A DNA stretch of 37,092 nt from Streptomyces sp. NRRL F-5630 (GCF_000719475.1 NZ_JOGO01000058.1:1-37092); one strand, 5' to 3'. Shown: positions 26,793 through 35,436, numbered from the stretch's first letter. Numbers and translations are program-made. Notes: a model not told the origin generated them from the sequence alone.

Positions 26793-28601
26793 GTGGACGC
26801 GCAAGGCCGTGGGCGGGGGGAAGAATTCGACCCCGCCGACCAATGGGTACTCAATCCGCAGACGGGCGAATACGAACTGCGACTCGGCGGCTCCGCTGAG
26901 CAGTCGCCGCAGGCGCCGGGGGCCGGAGGCGGGACCTGGGACCACGTCGACGGGTCCGCGCGCCCCCGCAGAACCGACCCCTACCGCTCCGGGCCCTCCG
27001 GCGCCGGGCAGGACGGGTCCCCGCGCGCGGCGAGCACCCCCCGTGAGGGCGGCCGTGCCGCGGCGCGGCAGGAGGCGGCGAGCGGTGGCCGGGCCTCGGC
27101 CCGCGGCCAGGGCGCGGGGCGGGCGGCCTCGCGCAAGGCGCGCAAGGGCGGCGGCAAGAAGAAGGCGCTGCTGTGGACGGCCGGGGGGATCGGCTTCGTG
27201 ATCGTCGCGGTGGCCGGCAGCGGCTACGCGTACTACCAGCACCTCAACGGCAACATCGACAAGGTCGACATCGGCGACGCGGGGAACAAGGACGCCGCCC
27301 CCGACGGCCCGATCAACATCCTGATCATCGGCACCGACAAGCGCACCGGCAAGGGCAACGAGGGGTACGGGGACAAGGACAGCCCGGGCCACGCGGACAC
27401 CAACATCCTGCTGCACGTCTCCGCCGACCGCACCAACGCGACCGGGCTCAGCATCCCCCGCGACCTCATCACGAACATCCCGGACTGCCCCACCAAGCAG
27501 GACGACGGCTCCACGAAGACGATCCCCGGCACGCAGAACGTCCGCTTCAACACGAGCCTCGGGCAGGAGGGCCGCGACCCGGGCTGCACGATGCGCACGG
27601 TCACGGAGCTGACCGGGCTCAAGGTCGACCACTTCATGATGGCCGACTTCAACGCGGTCAAGAACCTGACGACGGCCGTCAACGGCGTCGAGGTGTGCGT
27701 GGCGAAGGACGTCGACGACCCCGACTCGCACCTCAAGCTCTCGGCCGGGACGCACAAGGTGCAGGGCGAGCAGGCGCTCGCCTTCGTGCGCACCCGGCAC
27801 AGCTTCGGCAACCAGGGCGACCTCGACCGCATCAAGGTCCAGCAGCAGTTCCTCGGTTCACTCGCCCGTCAGCTCAAGTCCGAGGACACGCTGACGAGTC
27901 CGAAGAAGCTCTACAAGGTCGCCGAGGCGGCGACCAACGCGCTCACGGTCGACTCGGGGATCGGCAGCATCACGAAACTGATGTCGCTGGCCAAGGAGTT
28001 GCAGCACATCAACCCGAAGAACATCACCTTCGTGACGCTCCCCGTGGTCGACAACCCGGCCGAGAAGGTCAAGGCGACGGTCGTCCTCAACGAGACGGAC
28101 GCGGAACCCCTCTTCGCGATGATGAAGGACGACGTCTCGCTCACCAAGGTCAACAGCGAGAAGAAGGCCGCGGCGGACAAGAAGAAGGAGGCCGAGGAGG
28201 CGCGGCTCAAGGGGAGCAAGTCCGAGGCGTCCGACATCCGCGTGGAGATCTTCAACGGCGGTGCGGCGACCGGGATGGCGCAGGGCGAGCTGACCTGGCT
28301 CCAGACCAACCAGGGTGTCAGCAAGTCGAGTCAGCAGGGCGACGCGCCGAAGCAGAAGGGCACGACGCTGGAGTACTCCCCCGACCAGGCCCCGCAGGCG
28401 CGCAAGCTCGCCGAGATCATGGGGCTGCCGGGGTCCGCGCTCAAGCCCGGCGAGAGCATCGAGAACGACCAGGGGCTCCCCGCGATGAAGCTCGTGCTGG
28501 GCCCCGACTTCAAGGGCCCCGGCATCTCGGTGACGGCGCCCAAGGAAGCGCCGAAGAACGTCCTGCGCCAGGAGGCGGACAAGAAGGTCTGCGCGTCCTG
28601 A
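26793..28601 (+). CDS. LCP family protein 2 with LytR_C domain
   Basis: A 602-residue LCP protein. The cytosolic N-terminus (1-122) opens with EFDPADQWVLNPQTGEYELRL, a motif kept in Streptomyces LCP proteins, and becomes Gly/Arg/Lys-rich. One membrane helix (about 125-147) precedes the LCP domain (about 172-360): INILIIGTDKR (D182), SIPRD (R223), VDHFMMADF, FVRTRHSFG and DLDRIKVQQ. The usual R-S/T-D triad reads H200-A201-D202, so one catalytic arginine is replaced. A charged helical stretch (about 455-480) leads to a LytR_C domain (SDIRVEIFNGGAATGMAQ) and a final VCAS. Cysteines: C232, C265, C302, C600. Start GTG 26793 is chosen for GGAGGA upstream and the MDAQGRGR-type N-terminus. Confidence 0.92.
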   Translation: MDAQGRGRGEEFDPADQWVLNPQTGEYELRLGGSAEQSPQAPGAGGGTWDHVDGSARPRRTDPYRSGPSGAGQDGSPRAASTPREGGRAAARQEAASGGRASARGQGAGRAASRKARKGGGKKKALLWTAGGIGFVIVAVAGSGYAYYQHLNGNIDKVDIGDAGNKDAAPDGPINILIIGTDKRTGKGNEGYGDKDSPGHADTNILLHVSADRTNATGLSIPRDLITNIPDCPTKQDDGSTKTIPGTQNVRFNTSLGQEGRDPGCTMRTVTELTGLKVDHFMMADFNAVKNLTTAVNGVEVCVAKDVDDPDSHLKLSAGTHKVQGEQALAFVRTRHSFGNQGDLDRIKVQQQFLGSLARQLKSEDTLTSPKKLYKVAEAATNALTVDSGIGSITKLMSLAKELQHINPKNITFVTLPVVDNPAEKVKATVVLNETDAEPLFAMMKDDVSLTKVNSEKKAAADKKKEAEEARLKGSKSEASDIRVEIFNGGAATGMAQGELTWLQTNQGVSKSSQQGDAPKQKGTTLEYSPDQAPQARKLAEIMGLPGSALKPGESIENDQGLPAMKLVLGPDFKGPGISVTAPKEAPKNVLRQEADKKVCAS

Positions 28602-28633
28602 GCGGGCCCGCTCGGGCGGGGAAGAAGGGGGCA

Positions 28634-28659
28634 GGCGGGAGGCGAGGGAGCCTCCCGCC
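28634..28659 (+). terminator. Hairpin after LCP2
   Basis: GGCGGGAGGC (28634-28643) pairs with GCCTCCCGCC (28650-28659) around GAGGGA, 32 nt past the LCP2 stop. No U-tract follows. Confidence 0.6.
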
Positions 28660-28786
28660 CGGGCGTGGGGGGGGCCAACTACGACCGGTGGCACAACGTT
28701 TCGGCGTGTTCGCAGGTCTGAGGGTGGAGGCCAGGGCCCGGCACCGAGGGGTGCCGGACAGGCAAGGGGCGGGAAGGCGGGACGAG

Positions 28787-30589
28787 ATGACGGGTGACAC
28801 GGCGAGCGGGAAGCTCCCGGGGCTCGGTCCGGGGGAGTCCGTACGGGCGGGGGAGCCGGCACCCGGGCCCGCCCCGGGCGAGGCGTCCGGCACCCCGGGC
28901 GTACCGGAGCCGGACCCGGAGGGCATACCGGGGCCCGCAGCGGACGGTTCCGTACCGGAGACCGCGACGGACCGGGCGGCGGAGGCCGCGAACGCCCCCG
29001 CACCGGCTGCCGCGAACGAGGCGGCAGCGGACAGCGCGCCGGACGCCGCCTCCCCCGCACCGGCTGCCGCATCGACCGTCCCCGCCCCGCCCCGCAAGCG
29101 GCGCCGGGCGCGGCGTGTGCTGGCCTGGACGGCGCTGTCGCTCGCGGTGGTGATCGCCGGTACCGCGACGGCGGGCTACCTCTACTACCAGCACCTCAAC
29201 GACAACATCGTCAAGGCCGAACTCACCCCCGTGGCACCGGAGAAGCGTCCGCCCGCACCGACTCCGAACACGGCCGGCCAGACGCCGCTGAACATCCTCG
29301 TGATCGGCTCCGACAGCCGGAACACGAAGGAGAACCTGGAACTCGGCGGCGCGAAGGAGACGGTGGGCGGCAAGCCGCTCGCCGATGTGCAGATGCTCGT
29401 GCACGTCTCGGCGGACCGCAGCAACATGTCGGTCGTGAGCATGCCGCGCGACACGCTGCTCAAGCTCCCCGAGTGCGAGGACCCCGACACCGGCGAGGTC
29501 TACCAGGCCACGACCACCCGGCGGATGACGAACGAGACGCTCGGGCGCGGCGGCCCGGGGTGCACCGTCGCCACGTGGGAGGCCACGACCGGCATCCACA
29601 TCGACCACTTCATGCTGGTCGACTTCTCCGGCGTCGTCTCGATGGCCGACGCGGTCGGCGGCGTCCCGGTCTGCGTGGACCGCAACATCTACTCGCACAC
29701 CTCCACGGGCAAGGGCTCGGGCCTCAAGCTGGAGAAGGGCACGCACCCGGTCAAGGGCGAGCAGGCGCTCCAGTGGCTGCGCACGCGCTACGGCTTCGGC
29801 GACGGCACCGACATCGGGCGCGCGCAGGCCCAGCACATGTACATGAGCGCCATGGTGCGGCAGTTGCGCGAGAACGCGACGCTCGCCAACCCCGGCAAGC
29901 TCCGCTCGCTCGCCGAGGCGGCGACGAAGGCGCTCACCGTCGACGACGGCCTCGGCAGCGTCAAGAAGATCTACGACCTGAGCAACGACCTGCGCGCGGT
30001 GCCCCCGGAGCGCATCACGCTGACGACGATGCCCTTCGTGTACGAGGGGCCCCGCGTGGCGCCGAAGGCCGGGGACGCGGAGCAGTTGTGGCGGCTCGTG
30101 CGCGAGGACATCGCGCTCGACGGCAAGGACAAGAAGAAGCCGAAGGTCAAGGACATCAGCGACCAGGCCGCCGCGCCCGGGGAGGTGGAGGTGTCGGTGC
30201 GCAACGCCACCGCGACCGATCAGCTCGCCCTCGTACCGGGGCGCGCGGGCACGATCGCGGAGCGGCTCGCGGCCGAGGACTTCACGCGCACGACGGCCGA
30301 CCAGGCCAACACGGGCAGCGAGGACAAGACGGAGGTCCGCTACCCGGGCGGGGACGCCGAGGCCGACGCGCAGTCGGTGGCGAAGGCGCTGAAGATCCCG
30401 CTGCGGCGCGTCAAGGAGAGCGCGGACGTCACGGGCGTGACCGTCGTGATCGGCTCCGACTGGCGCGAGGGCACGCGCTTCCCGAAGAAGGACGACGAGG
30501 ACGACGACGCGCTGCCGAAGTCGGCGCAGGCGCTGAACGGCGCGGACGACACGGCGTGCATGAAGGTGGACCCGGCGTACTCGTGGTGA
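28787..30589 (+). CDS. LCP family protein 3 with LytR_C domain
   Basis: A 600-residue LCP protein. The first 100 residues are Ala/Pro/Glu-rich and probably disordered, followed by a basic cluster (KRRRARR) and a membrane helix (about 111-130). LCP domain about 165-365: LNILVIGSDSR (D176), SMPRD (R221), IDHFMLVDFSG, WLRTRYGFG and DIGRAQAQ. At the R-S/T-D position it reads L198-A199-D200, so that arginine is absent, and the region after the last catalytic arginine is the most divergent of the five. A LytR_C domain follows (GEVEVSVRNATATDQLALV), then a Lys/Asp-rich stretch and a tail with C591 (ACMKVDPAYSW). Cysteines C230, C259, C296, C591. Start ATG 28787 has AAGGCGGG upstream. Confidence 0.9.
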   Translation: MTGDTASGKLPGLGPGESVRAGEPAPGPAPGEASGTPGVPEPDPEGIPGPAADGSVPETATDRAAEAANAPAPAAANEAAADSAPDAASPAPAAASTVPAPPRKRRRARRVLAWTALSLAVVIAGTATAGYLYYQHLNDNIVKAELTPVAPEKRPPAPTPNTAGQTPLNILVIGSDSRNTKENLELGGAKETVGGKPLADVQMLVHVSADRSNMSVVSMPRDTLLKLPECEDPDTGEVYQATTTRRMTNETLGRGGPGCTVATWEATTGIHIDHFMLVDFSGVVSMADAVGGVPVCVDRNIYSHTSTGKGSGLKLEKGTHPVKGEQALQWLRTRYGFGDGTDIGRAQAQHMYMSAMVRQLRENATLANPGKLRSLAEAATKALTVDDGLGSVKKIYDLSNDLRAVPPERITLTTMPFVYEGPRVAPKAGDAEQLWRLVREDIALDGKDKKKPKVKDISDQAAAPGEVEVSVRNATATDQLALVPGRAGTIAERLAAEDFTRTTADQANTGSEDKTEVRYPGGDAEADAQSVAKALKIPLRRVKESADVTGVTVVIGSDWREGTRFPKKDDEDDDALPKSAQALNGADDTACMKVDPAYSW

Positions 30590-30616
30590 GCGGCGCCTGA
30601 GCGGTGAGGCGGGCGG

Positions 30617-30674
30617 GGCGACAGCGGGGGCGGGCGACAGCGGCGGCGGGCGGCAGCGGCAGCGGCAGCGGCAG
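30617..30674 (+). repeat. Simple-sequence repeats between LCP3 and LCP4
   Basis: GGCGACAGCGG occurs at 30617-30627 and 30633-30643 (period 16), followed by four perfect CGGCAG units (30651-30674). The block sits 140-200 nt upstream of the LCP4 start and may vary in copy number. Confidence 0.85.
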
Positions 30675-30816
30675 CGGGGCGTTACCGCCAAAAGGGGGGA
30701 CCTGAAGCGCGCCGCGTCGGCCACTACGGCGGTACGACAGTCATACCGGCTTACGGTCTGGCTCATCCCGTCCCGCCCTGCCGCCCGCGCGGCAGTGTCA
30801 CCCGTGCGGAGGTACC

Positions 30817-32304
30817 GTGCCCGCCCCCAGCCCCCACTCCCCCCGTCCCCGCCGCGCCCCTCGTGCCCGCCGGGTCCCGCGCCGTCCGCCGAGCCGTCGC
30901 CGCCGGTTGCTGCGCTGGGGGGTACGGGGGCTGACGGGCTGTTCCGTCGCCGTGCTCCTCGCCGCCGGGGCCGGGCACACCCTGCTCAGCGGCGTCGATC
31001 ACAAGATCGGCCGCGTCGACGCGTTCAAGGGCCTCGCGGGACCGGAGCGGCCCGCCGAGGGCCACGGCATGAACCTGCTGCTCACCGGGACCGACGAGCG
31101 CGCGGGCCTCGACGAGGAGACGCGGAAGCGGTACCGGCTCGGGGGCGCGCCCTGCCACTGCACGGACACGCTGATGATCGTGCACCTCTCGGCCGACCAC
31201 TCCCGCGCGAGCGTCGTGAGCCTGCCCCGCGACTCGTACGCGATGCTGCCGCCGCACCTCGACCGCACCTCGGGCGAGCACCACCACGAGCACCCGGTGA
31301 AGCTCAACGCGGCCTACGCGGAGGGCGGCCCGCAGCTCACCGTGCGGACCGTCGAGAAGCTCACGAAGGTGAAGATCGACCACTACGTGGAGGTCGACTT
31401 CACGAGCTTCATGCGGACCGTGGACGCGCTCGGCGGCGTCGAGATCTGCACGGCGAAGCCGCTCAAGGACTCCTACACGGGCCTGGACCTCCCGGCGGGC
31501 CCGCACACGCTCGACGGCGGGCAGGCGCTCCAGTACGTGCGGGCGCGGCACGTCGACGCGGCGAGCGACCTCGGCCGGATGCGGCGGCAGCAGCGGTTCC
31601 TCGCGGCGGTCGTGGAGCGCGCGACGAGCGGCGGGACGCTGCTCAACCCGGTCCGGCTGCACGAGGTCGCGAACGCGCTCCTGTCGTCCGTGCGGGCCGA
31701 CAAGGGCTTCGGCACGGACGAGATCCTGGACCTGGCCCGCGCGATGCGCGGCTTCAGCCCGTCCTCCTCGGAGTTCGTCTCGATGCCGCTCGCGCCCGAG
31801 GGCCGCCACGTCCCGCACATCGGCGACACCCTGGTGTGGGACCCGCGGCGGGCGAAGGACCTCTTCACGGCCCTGCGCGAGGACCGCCCCCTGGCCGCCC
31901 ACAAACCGGCCCCGGGCCCGGCCCCCCTCCCGGTCGACGTCCCGCCGCAGCAGATCTCGGTACGGGTCCTGGACGCCGCGGGGACCGGGAGCGAGGCGGA
32001 GCGCGTGGCGAAGGCGCTGAGGGCGACGGGCTTCACCGCGACGGCGGGCACGGAGCGGGCCGCTCCGGCCGCGCGGACGACGATCGCCTACGACCCCGGC
32101 TGGGACCGCTCGGCCAAGAGCCTCGCGACCGCCCTCCCCCACGCGGCCCTCGTCCCCCGCAAGGGCCTCGGGCCCACCCTGGAGGTCACGGCCGGAGAGG
32201 ACGCCCCGGCCGTGACGAAGGTACGCGCGGAGGACCCGGCCCAGGCCCCGAAGGAGAACAAGTACGGAGCGGTCCGGGGGGACGAGGTGACGTGCCCCTC
32301 TTGA
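30817..32304 (+). CDS. LCP family protein 4 with LytR_C domain
   Basis: A 495-residue LCP protein with a strongly basic, Pro/Arg-rich cytosolic start (1-35) and one membrane helix (about 38-58). LCP domain about 84-265: MNLLLTGTDER (D93), SLPRD (R138), VKLNAAYAEGGPQ, IDHYVEVDFTSF, YVRARHVD and DLGRMRRQQ. The R-S/T-D triad reads C115-T116-D117, within an unusual PCHCTD. A LytR_C-like domain follows (QQISVRVLDAAGTGSEAERV), then a tail ending VTCPS. Cysteines outside the membrane: C113, C115, C211, C493. Start GTG 30817 has GGAGG five bases upstream. Its last codons and stop lie in a near-perfect 22-bp duplication. It faces the thioesterase gene end-to-end. Confidence 0.92.
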   Translation: MPAPSPHSPRPRRAPRARRVPRRPPSRRRRLLRWGVRGLTGCSVAVLLAAGAGHTLLSGVDHKIGRVDAFKGLAGPERPAEGHGMNLLLTGTDERAGLDEETRKRYRLGGAPCHCTDTLMIVHLSADHSRASVVSLPRDSYAMLPPHLDRTSGEHHHEHPVKLNAAYAEGGPQLTVRTVEKLTKVKIDHYVEVDFTSFMRTVDALGGVEICTAKPLKDSYTGLDLPAGPHTLDGGQALQYVRARHVDAASDLGRMRRQQRFLAAVVERATSGGTLLNPVRLHEVANALLSSVRADKGFGTDEILDLARAMRGFSPSSSEFVSMPLAPEGRHVPHIGDTLVWDPRRAKDLFTALREDRPLAAHKPAPGPAPLPVDVPPQQISVRVLDAAGTGSEAERVAKALRATGFTATAGTERAAPAARTTIAYDPGWDRSAKSLATALPHAALVPRKGLGPTLEVTAGEDAPAVTKVRAEDPAQAPKENKYGAVRGDEVTCPS

Positions 32305-32337
32305 GCCCTTCCCGTGAGGTGATGTGCCCCTCCTGAG
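32284..32337 (+). repeat. 22-bp near-perfect duplication across the LCP4 stop codon
   Basis: Bases 32284-32305, encoding the final EVTCPS and TGA stop, recur at 32316-32337 with two differences, 32 bp downstream. The second copy would again read EVMCPS-stop in its own frame, as if the gene's end had been copied. Confidence 0.85.
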
Positions 32338-32388
32338 AGGCGCCTGACCCCTCGCGGGCCCCCGCCCGTCCCTCCCGTCCCCTCCCGC

Positions 32389-32937
32389 TCAGTCCAGCAG
32401 CCCCTCCGCCACCCGCTTCTCGCGCAGCTCGCGGATCGCGCGGCGGCGGGCGAGGCGGTGGGTGCGGCGGATCTGGGCCTCCTGGAAGCGGCGCTCGTCG
32501 ATGTCCGTCTCGGGGAGGACGGGGGGCACGGGCCGGGGGCGGCCCTGGGCGTCGACCGCCGCGAAGACGAGGTAGGCCGTGCCGACCTGCTGGGCCGGGG
32601 TCGATTCGTTCCAGCGTTCCGCCATGACGCGGACGCCGATCTCCATCGAGGTGCGCCCGGTCCAGTTGCACTGCGCGTGGACGTGCACGAGGTCCCCGAT
32701 GCGGACCGGCTCCAGGAAGACCATCTCGTCCATCGAGGCCGTCACCGCGGGTCCGCCCGAGTGCCGTCCCGCGACGGCGCCCGCCGCGTCGTCGACGAGC
32801 TTCATGATCACGCCCCCGTGGCCCGTGCCGTAGAGGTTCGTGTCGGTGGCGGTCATGATGTGCGAGAGCGTCGTACGGGATGCCGAGGTCGGCTTGCCCG
32901 GGATCTCCGGGTCCGTACGCGGTGCCGGGTCAGTCAT
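32389..32937 (-). CDS. Acyl-CoA thioesterase, hotdog fold
   Basis: A 182-residue cytoplasmic hotdog-fold protein of the YciA/acyl-CoA hydrolase type. TTLSHIMTATDTNLYGTGHGG and KLVDDAAGAVAGRHSGG carry the usual HGG turn and the acidic catalytic residue on the central helix. DEMVFLEPVRIGDLVHVHAQ and TSMEIGVRVMAERW form the strands of the hotdog sheet, and a basic helical tail follows. It hydrolyses acyl-CoA thioesters to free acid and CoA; chain-length preference cannot be told. The start is ATG 32937 (MTDPAPRTD); a GTG three codons earlier (32946) is an alternative, and neither has a strong binding site. It lies between LCP4 and LCP5 on the opposite strand, divergent from LCP5, with no evident functional link to the wall genes. 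Confidence 0.9.
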   Translation of the reverse strand: MTDPAPRTDPEIPGKPTSASRTTLSHIMTATDTNLYGTGHGGVIMKLVDDAAGAVAGRHSGGPAVTASMDEMVFLEPVRIGDLVHVHAQCNWTGRTSMEIGVRVMAERWNESTPAQQVGTAYLVFAAVDAQGRPRPVPPVLPETDIDERRFQEAQIRRTHRLARRRAIRELREKRVAEGLLD

Positions 32938-33054
32938 ACGGTCCACTTTATGTCCGCCCGGTCACCCCCGCTTTTGCATCAGCTCTGCAACAGGCCCGCT
33001 GCGATTCCTTCCCCGCCCTGTATGGCGAGCCCCCGGGGACGGCAGACTTGTCCC

Positions 33055-34398
33055 ATGAACGAGACGCCGCAGGGCTGGGGCGGGGAGCGATCCGACAGCC
33101 GGGGATACGGGCGCGGGAGCGCCGAGGCGCAGCCCGAGGGCGCCCGCTCGATGCCGCACGTGCGGCGCGGCGGGCCCGGAGGCCCCGGGCGGCCGGGGGC
33201 TCCCGGCGGCCCGGCTCCCGTGCCCCCACAGCAGCAGTACGGACAGCGGGGCGGCCCGTACCCGCCGCCGGACCAGTACGGGCAGCCGCAGGGTCAGTAC
33301 GCGGACGGCTACGGCGAGTACGACAGCGGCTACAACACGGGGCAGGTCTACGGCGCGCCCGGCGGGCCGCAGCACCCCGGCGGTCCCGGCGGCCCCGCGC
33401 AGGGCCGTTCCGCGCGCCCGGCGCCGAACTGGCGCAAGCGCGTCAAGTGGACCGCGATCGTCGTCGTGGCCGCGCTCGTCGTGACGACCGTCTCGACGTA
33501 CTTCTGGGCCGACGGCAAGATCCGCCGCGAGGTGGACCTGTCGAAGGTCATCGACCGCCCCTCGGAGGGCAAGGGCACCAACTACCTCATCGTCGGCTCC
33601 GACAGCCGCGAGGGGATGTCCCAGGAGGACAAGAAGCGCCTGCACACCGGCTCCGCCGAGGGCAAGCGCACCGACTCGATGATGATCCTGCACACGGGCG
33701 ACAACGGGACCACGATGATCTCGCTGCCCCGTGACTCGAACGTCACGATCCCCTCCTTCAAGGGCTCGGACTCGGGCAAGATGTACCCGGCGCGGGGCGC
33801 GAACAAGCTGAACGCCGCGTACGCCTTCGACGGCCCCGAGCTTCTCGTGCGCACCATCGAGTACAACACCGGGCTGCACATCGACCACTACGCGGAGATC
33901 GGCTTCGGCGGCTTCGCGAGCATCGTGGACGCGGTCGGGGGCGTCGAGATGGACATCCCGAAGGGCTTCAAGGACAAGAAGTCGGGCGCCGACTTCAAGG
34001 CCGGGAAGCAGACCCTCGACGGCGAGCAGGCCCTCGCCTTCGTCCGCACCCGCTACGCGCTGCCCGGCAGCGACCTCGACCGCACGAAGAACCAGCAGAA
34101 GTTCCTCGCGGCGCTCGCCCACCAGGTCGCGACGCCGAGCACGGTCCTCAACCCCTTCAAGCTCTACCCCGTGATGGGCTCGGGTCTCGACTCGCTCGTC
34201 GTGGACAAGGACATGAGCCTCTGGAACCTCGCGTCGATGTTCTGGGCGATGAAGGGCGTCACGGGCGGCGACGGCAAGCAGATGAACATGCCGATCGCGG
34301 GCAGCGTCGGCGGCAACCTGGCCTGGGACATGCCGAAGGTCAAGCAGCTCGTCGACGAGCTCAAGAACGACGACAAGGTCACGGTCTCGGGCAACTGA
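33055..34398 (+). CDS. LCP family protein 5, canonical catalytic residues
   Basis: A 447-residue LCP protein. The long cytosolic N-terminus (1-128) is rich in Gly, Pro, Gln and Tyr (QYGQRGGPYPPPDQYGQPQG and similar), typical of a disordered region. One membrane helix (about 131-150) precedes the LCP domain (about 174-365): NYLIVGSDSR (D183), RTD (R205, D207), SLPRD, NKLNAAYAFDGPE, IDHYAEIGFGGF, FVRTRYALPG and DLDRTKNQQ. All catalytic positions are present. It lacks a LytR_C domain and contains no cysteine at all, unlike the other four. Start ATG 33055 fits the family N-terminus MNETPQGWG but has a weak binding site. It is transcribed alone, divergent from the thioesterase and closed by a strong hairpin. 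Confidence 0.93.
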   Translation: MNETPQGWGGERSDSRGYGRGSAEAQPEGARSMPHVRRGGPGGPGRPGAPGGPAPVPPQQQYGQRGGPYPPPDQYGQPQGQYADGYGEYDSGYNTGQVYGAPGGPQHPGGPGGPAQGRSARPAPNWRKRVKWTAIVVVAALVVTTVSTYFWADGKIRREVDLSKVIDRPSEGKGTNYLIVGSDSREGMSQEDKKRLHTGSAEGKRTDSMMILHTGDNGTTMISLPRDSNVTIPSFKGSDSGKMYPARGANKLNAAYAFDGPELLVRTIEYNTGLHIDHYAEIGFGGFASIVDAVGGVEMDIPKGFKDKKSGADFKAGKQTLDGEQALAFVRTRYALPGSDLDRTKNQQKFLAALAHQVATPSTVLNPFKLYPVMGSGLDSLVVDKDMSLWNLASMFWAMKGVTGGDGKQMNMPIAGSVGGNLAWDMPKVKQLVDELKNDDKVTVSGN

Positions 34399-34404
34399 AC
34401 AAGC

Positions 34405-34466
34405 CCGTGACGGCGGGGCGTTCCGGACGCGGCACGGTCCGGGGCGCCCCACCGCGCCGTTCACGG
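34405..34466 (+). terminator. Large nested hairpin after LCP5
   Basis: CCGTGACGGC (34405-34414) pairs with GCCGTTCACGG (34456-34466), and inside it GGGGCGTTCCGGAC (34415-34428) pairs with GTCCGGGGCGCCCC (34437-34450) with two G-U pairs. It starts 6 nt past the LCP5 stop. Confidence 0.8.
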
Positions 34467-34596
34467 ACTCAGCGGCCCGGCCCGCCCCGGAGCGGCGCCC
34501 GCCCACCCCGCCGCCCCGTCCCGCGCGCACCTGCCGCGACTCGCATACTCTCGCTGCTACATGACGGTTGACGCGTGTGACTTGGAGAGCAGCGGC

Positions 34597-35430
34597 ATGA
34601 GCGAAGCGGCCCCCAACAGCCCCTCCCCCTACATCGACACGACCCGCCCGCACCCGGCGCGGATGTACGACTGGTTCCTCGGCGGCAAGGACAACTACCC
34701 GGTCGACGAGGAGATGGGGCGCAAGGTCCTCGCCATCGAGCCGAACGTTCCCGTCCTCGCGCAGATGAACCGGGAGTTCATGCGGCGGGCCACGGGGTGG
34801 CTCGCCGCGCAGGGGGTACGGCAGTTCCTCGACATCGGCACGGGCATCCCCACCTCGCCGAACCTCCACCAGGTGGCCCAGGGGGTCGCCCCGGACGCGC
34901 GGATCGTCTACTGCGACAACGACCCGATCGTCCTCGCCCACGCCGAGGCGCTCCTGCGCAGCCACCCCGAGGGCTCCGTCGACTACGTGCAGGCCGATGT
35001 CCGCGACAGTGCGGCGATCGTCGAACGGGCTTCCAGGTCCCTCGACTTCAGCAAGCCGGTGGCCCTCTCGCTCATCGCGCTGCTGCACTTCGTCGGGGAC
35101 AGGACCGGACCCGACGGCGAGGCCGGGGCCCACGAGGTCGTCTCCGGGCTCGTCGACCTCCTGGCGCCCGGGAGCTACCTCGTGCTCTCGCACGTGACCG
35201 CCGACTTCCAGCCGGAGAAGGCCGAGCAGGTCGGCAGCCTCTACCAGGCGGGCACGGCCTCCCTCCACCCGCGCCCGCGCGCGGAGTTCGCGAAGTTCTT
35301 CACCGGTCTGGAGTTCGTCGAGCCCGGCATCGTCTCCGAGGGCGAGTGGCGCCCCGAGCTGGGCGAGCCGATCCCCGGCGAGGAGGGCATCGTCAAGGCC
35401 GGCTACTCGGCCGTGGCCCGCAAGCCCTGA
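34597..35430 (+). CDS. SAM-dependent methyltransferase, SAV2177/DUF574 family
   Basis: A 277-residue protein of the Streptomyces-expanded SAV2177 methyltransferase family (PF04672). The family hallmark HPARMYDWFLGGKDNYPVDEE is near the N-terminus; the AdoMet-binding motif FLDIGTGIPTSPNLHQVA, the acidic strand end VYCDNDPIVLAHAEALL and YVQADVRD follow; LSLIALLHFV and YLVLSHVTADF complete the Rossmann fold. Substrates of this family are unknown; many genomes carry dozens of copies. I start at ATG 34597, where GGAGAG lies about 9 nt upstream and the length fits the family; ATG 34561 is an alternative adding 12 residues. It converges on the PP2C-like gene with 6 nt between them and shows no clear link to the LCP gene upstream. 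Confidence 0.92.
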   Translation: MSEAAPNSPSPYIDTTRPHPARMYDWFLGGKDNYPVDEEMGRKVLAIEPNVPVLAQMNREFMRRATGWLAAQGVRQFLDIGTGIPTSPNLHQVAQGVAPDARIVYCDNDPIVLAHAEALLRSHPEGSVDYVQADVRDSAAIVERASRSLDFSKPVALSLIALLHFVGDRTGPDGEAGAHEVVSGLVDLLAPGSYLVLSHVTADFQPEKAEQVGSLYQAGTASLHPRPRAEFAKFFTGLEFVEPGIVSEGEWRPELGEPIPGEEGIVKAGYSAVARKP

Positions 35431-35436
35431 ACCGCC

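Noticed and set aside
30651..30674. CRISPR-like array
   Set aside because: The units are 6-bp microsatellite repeats without spacers; no cas genes are present.
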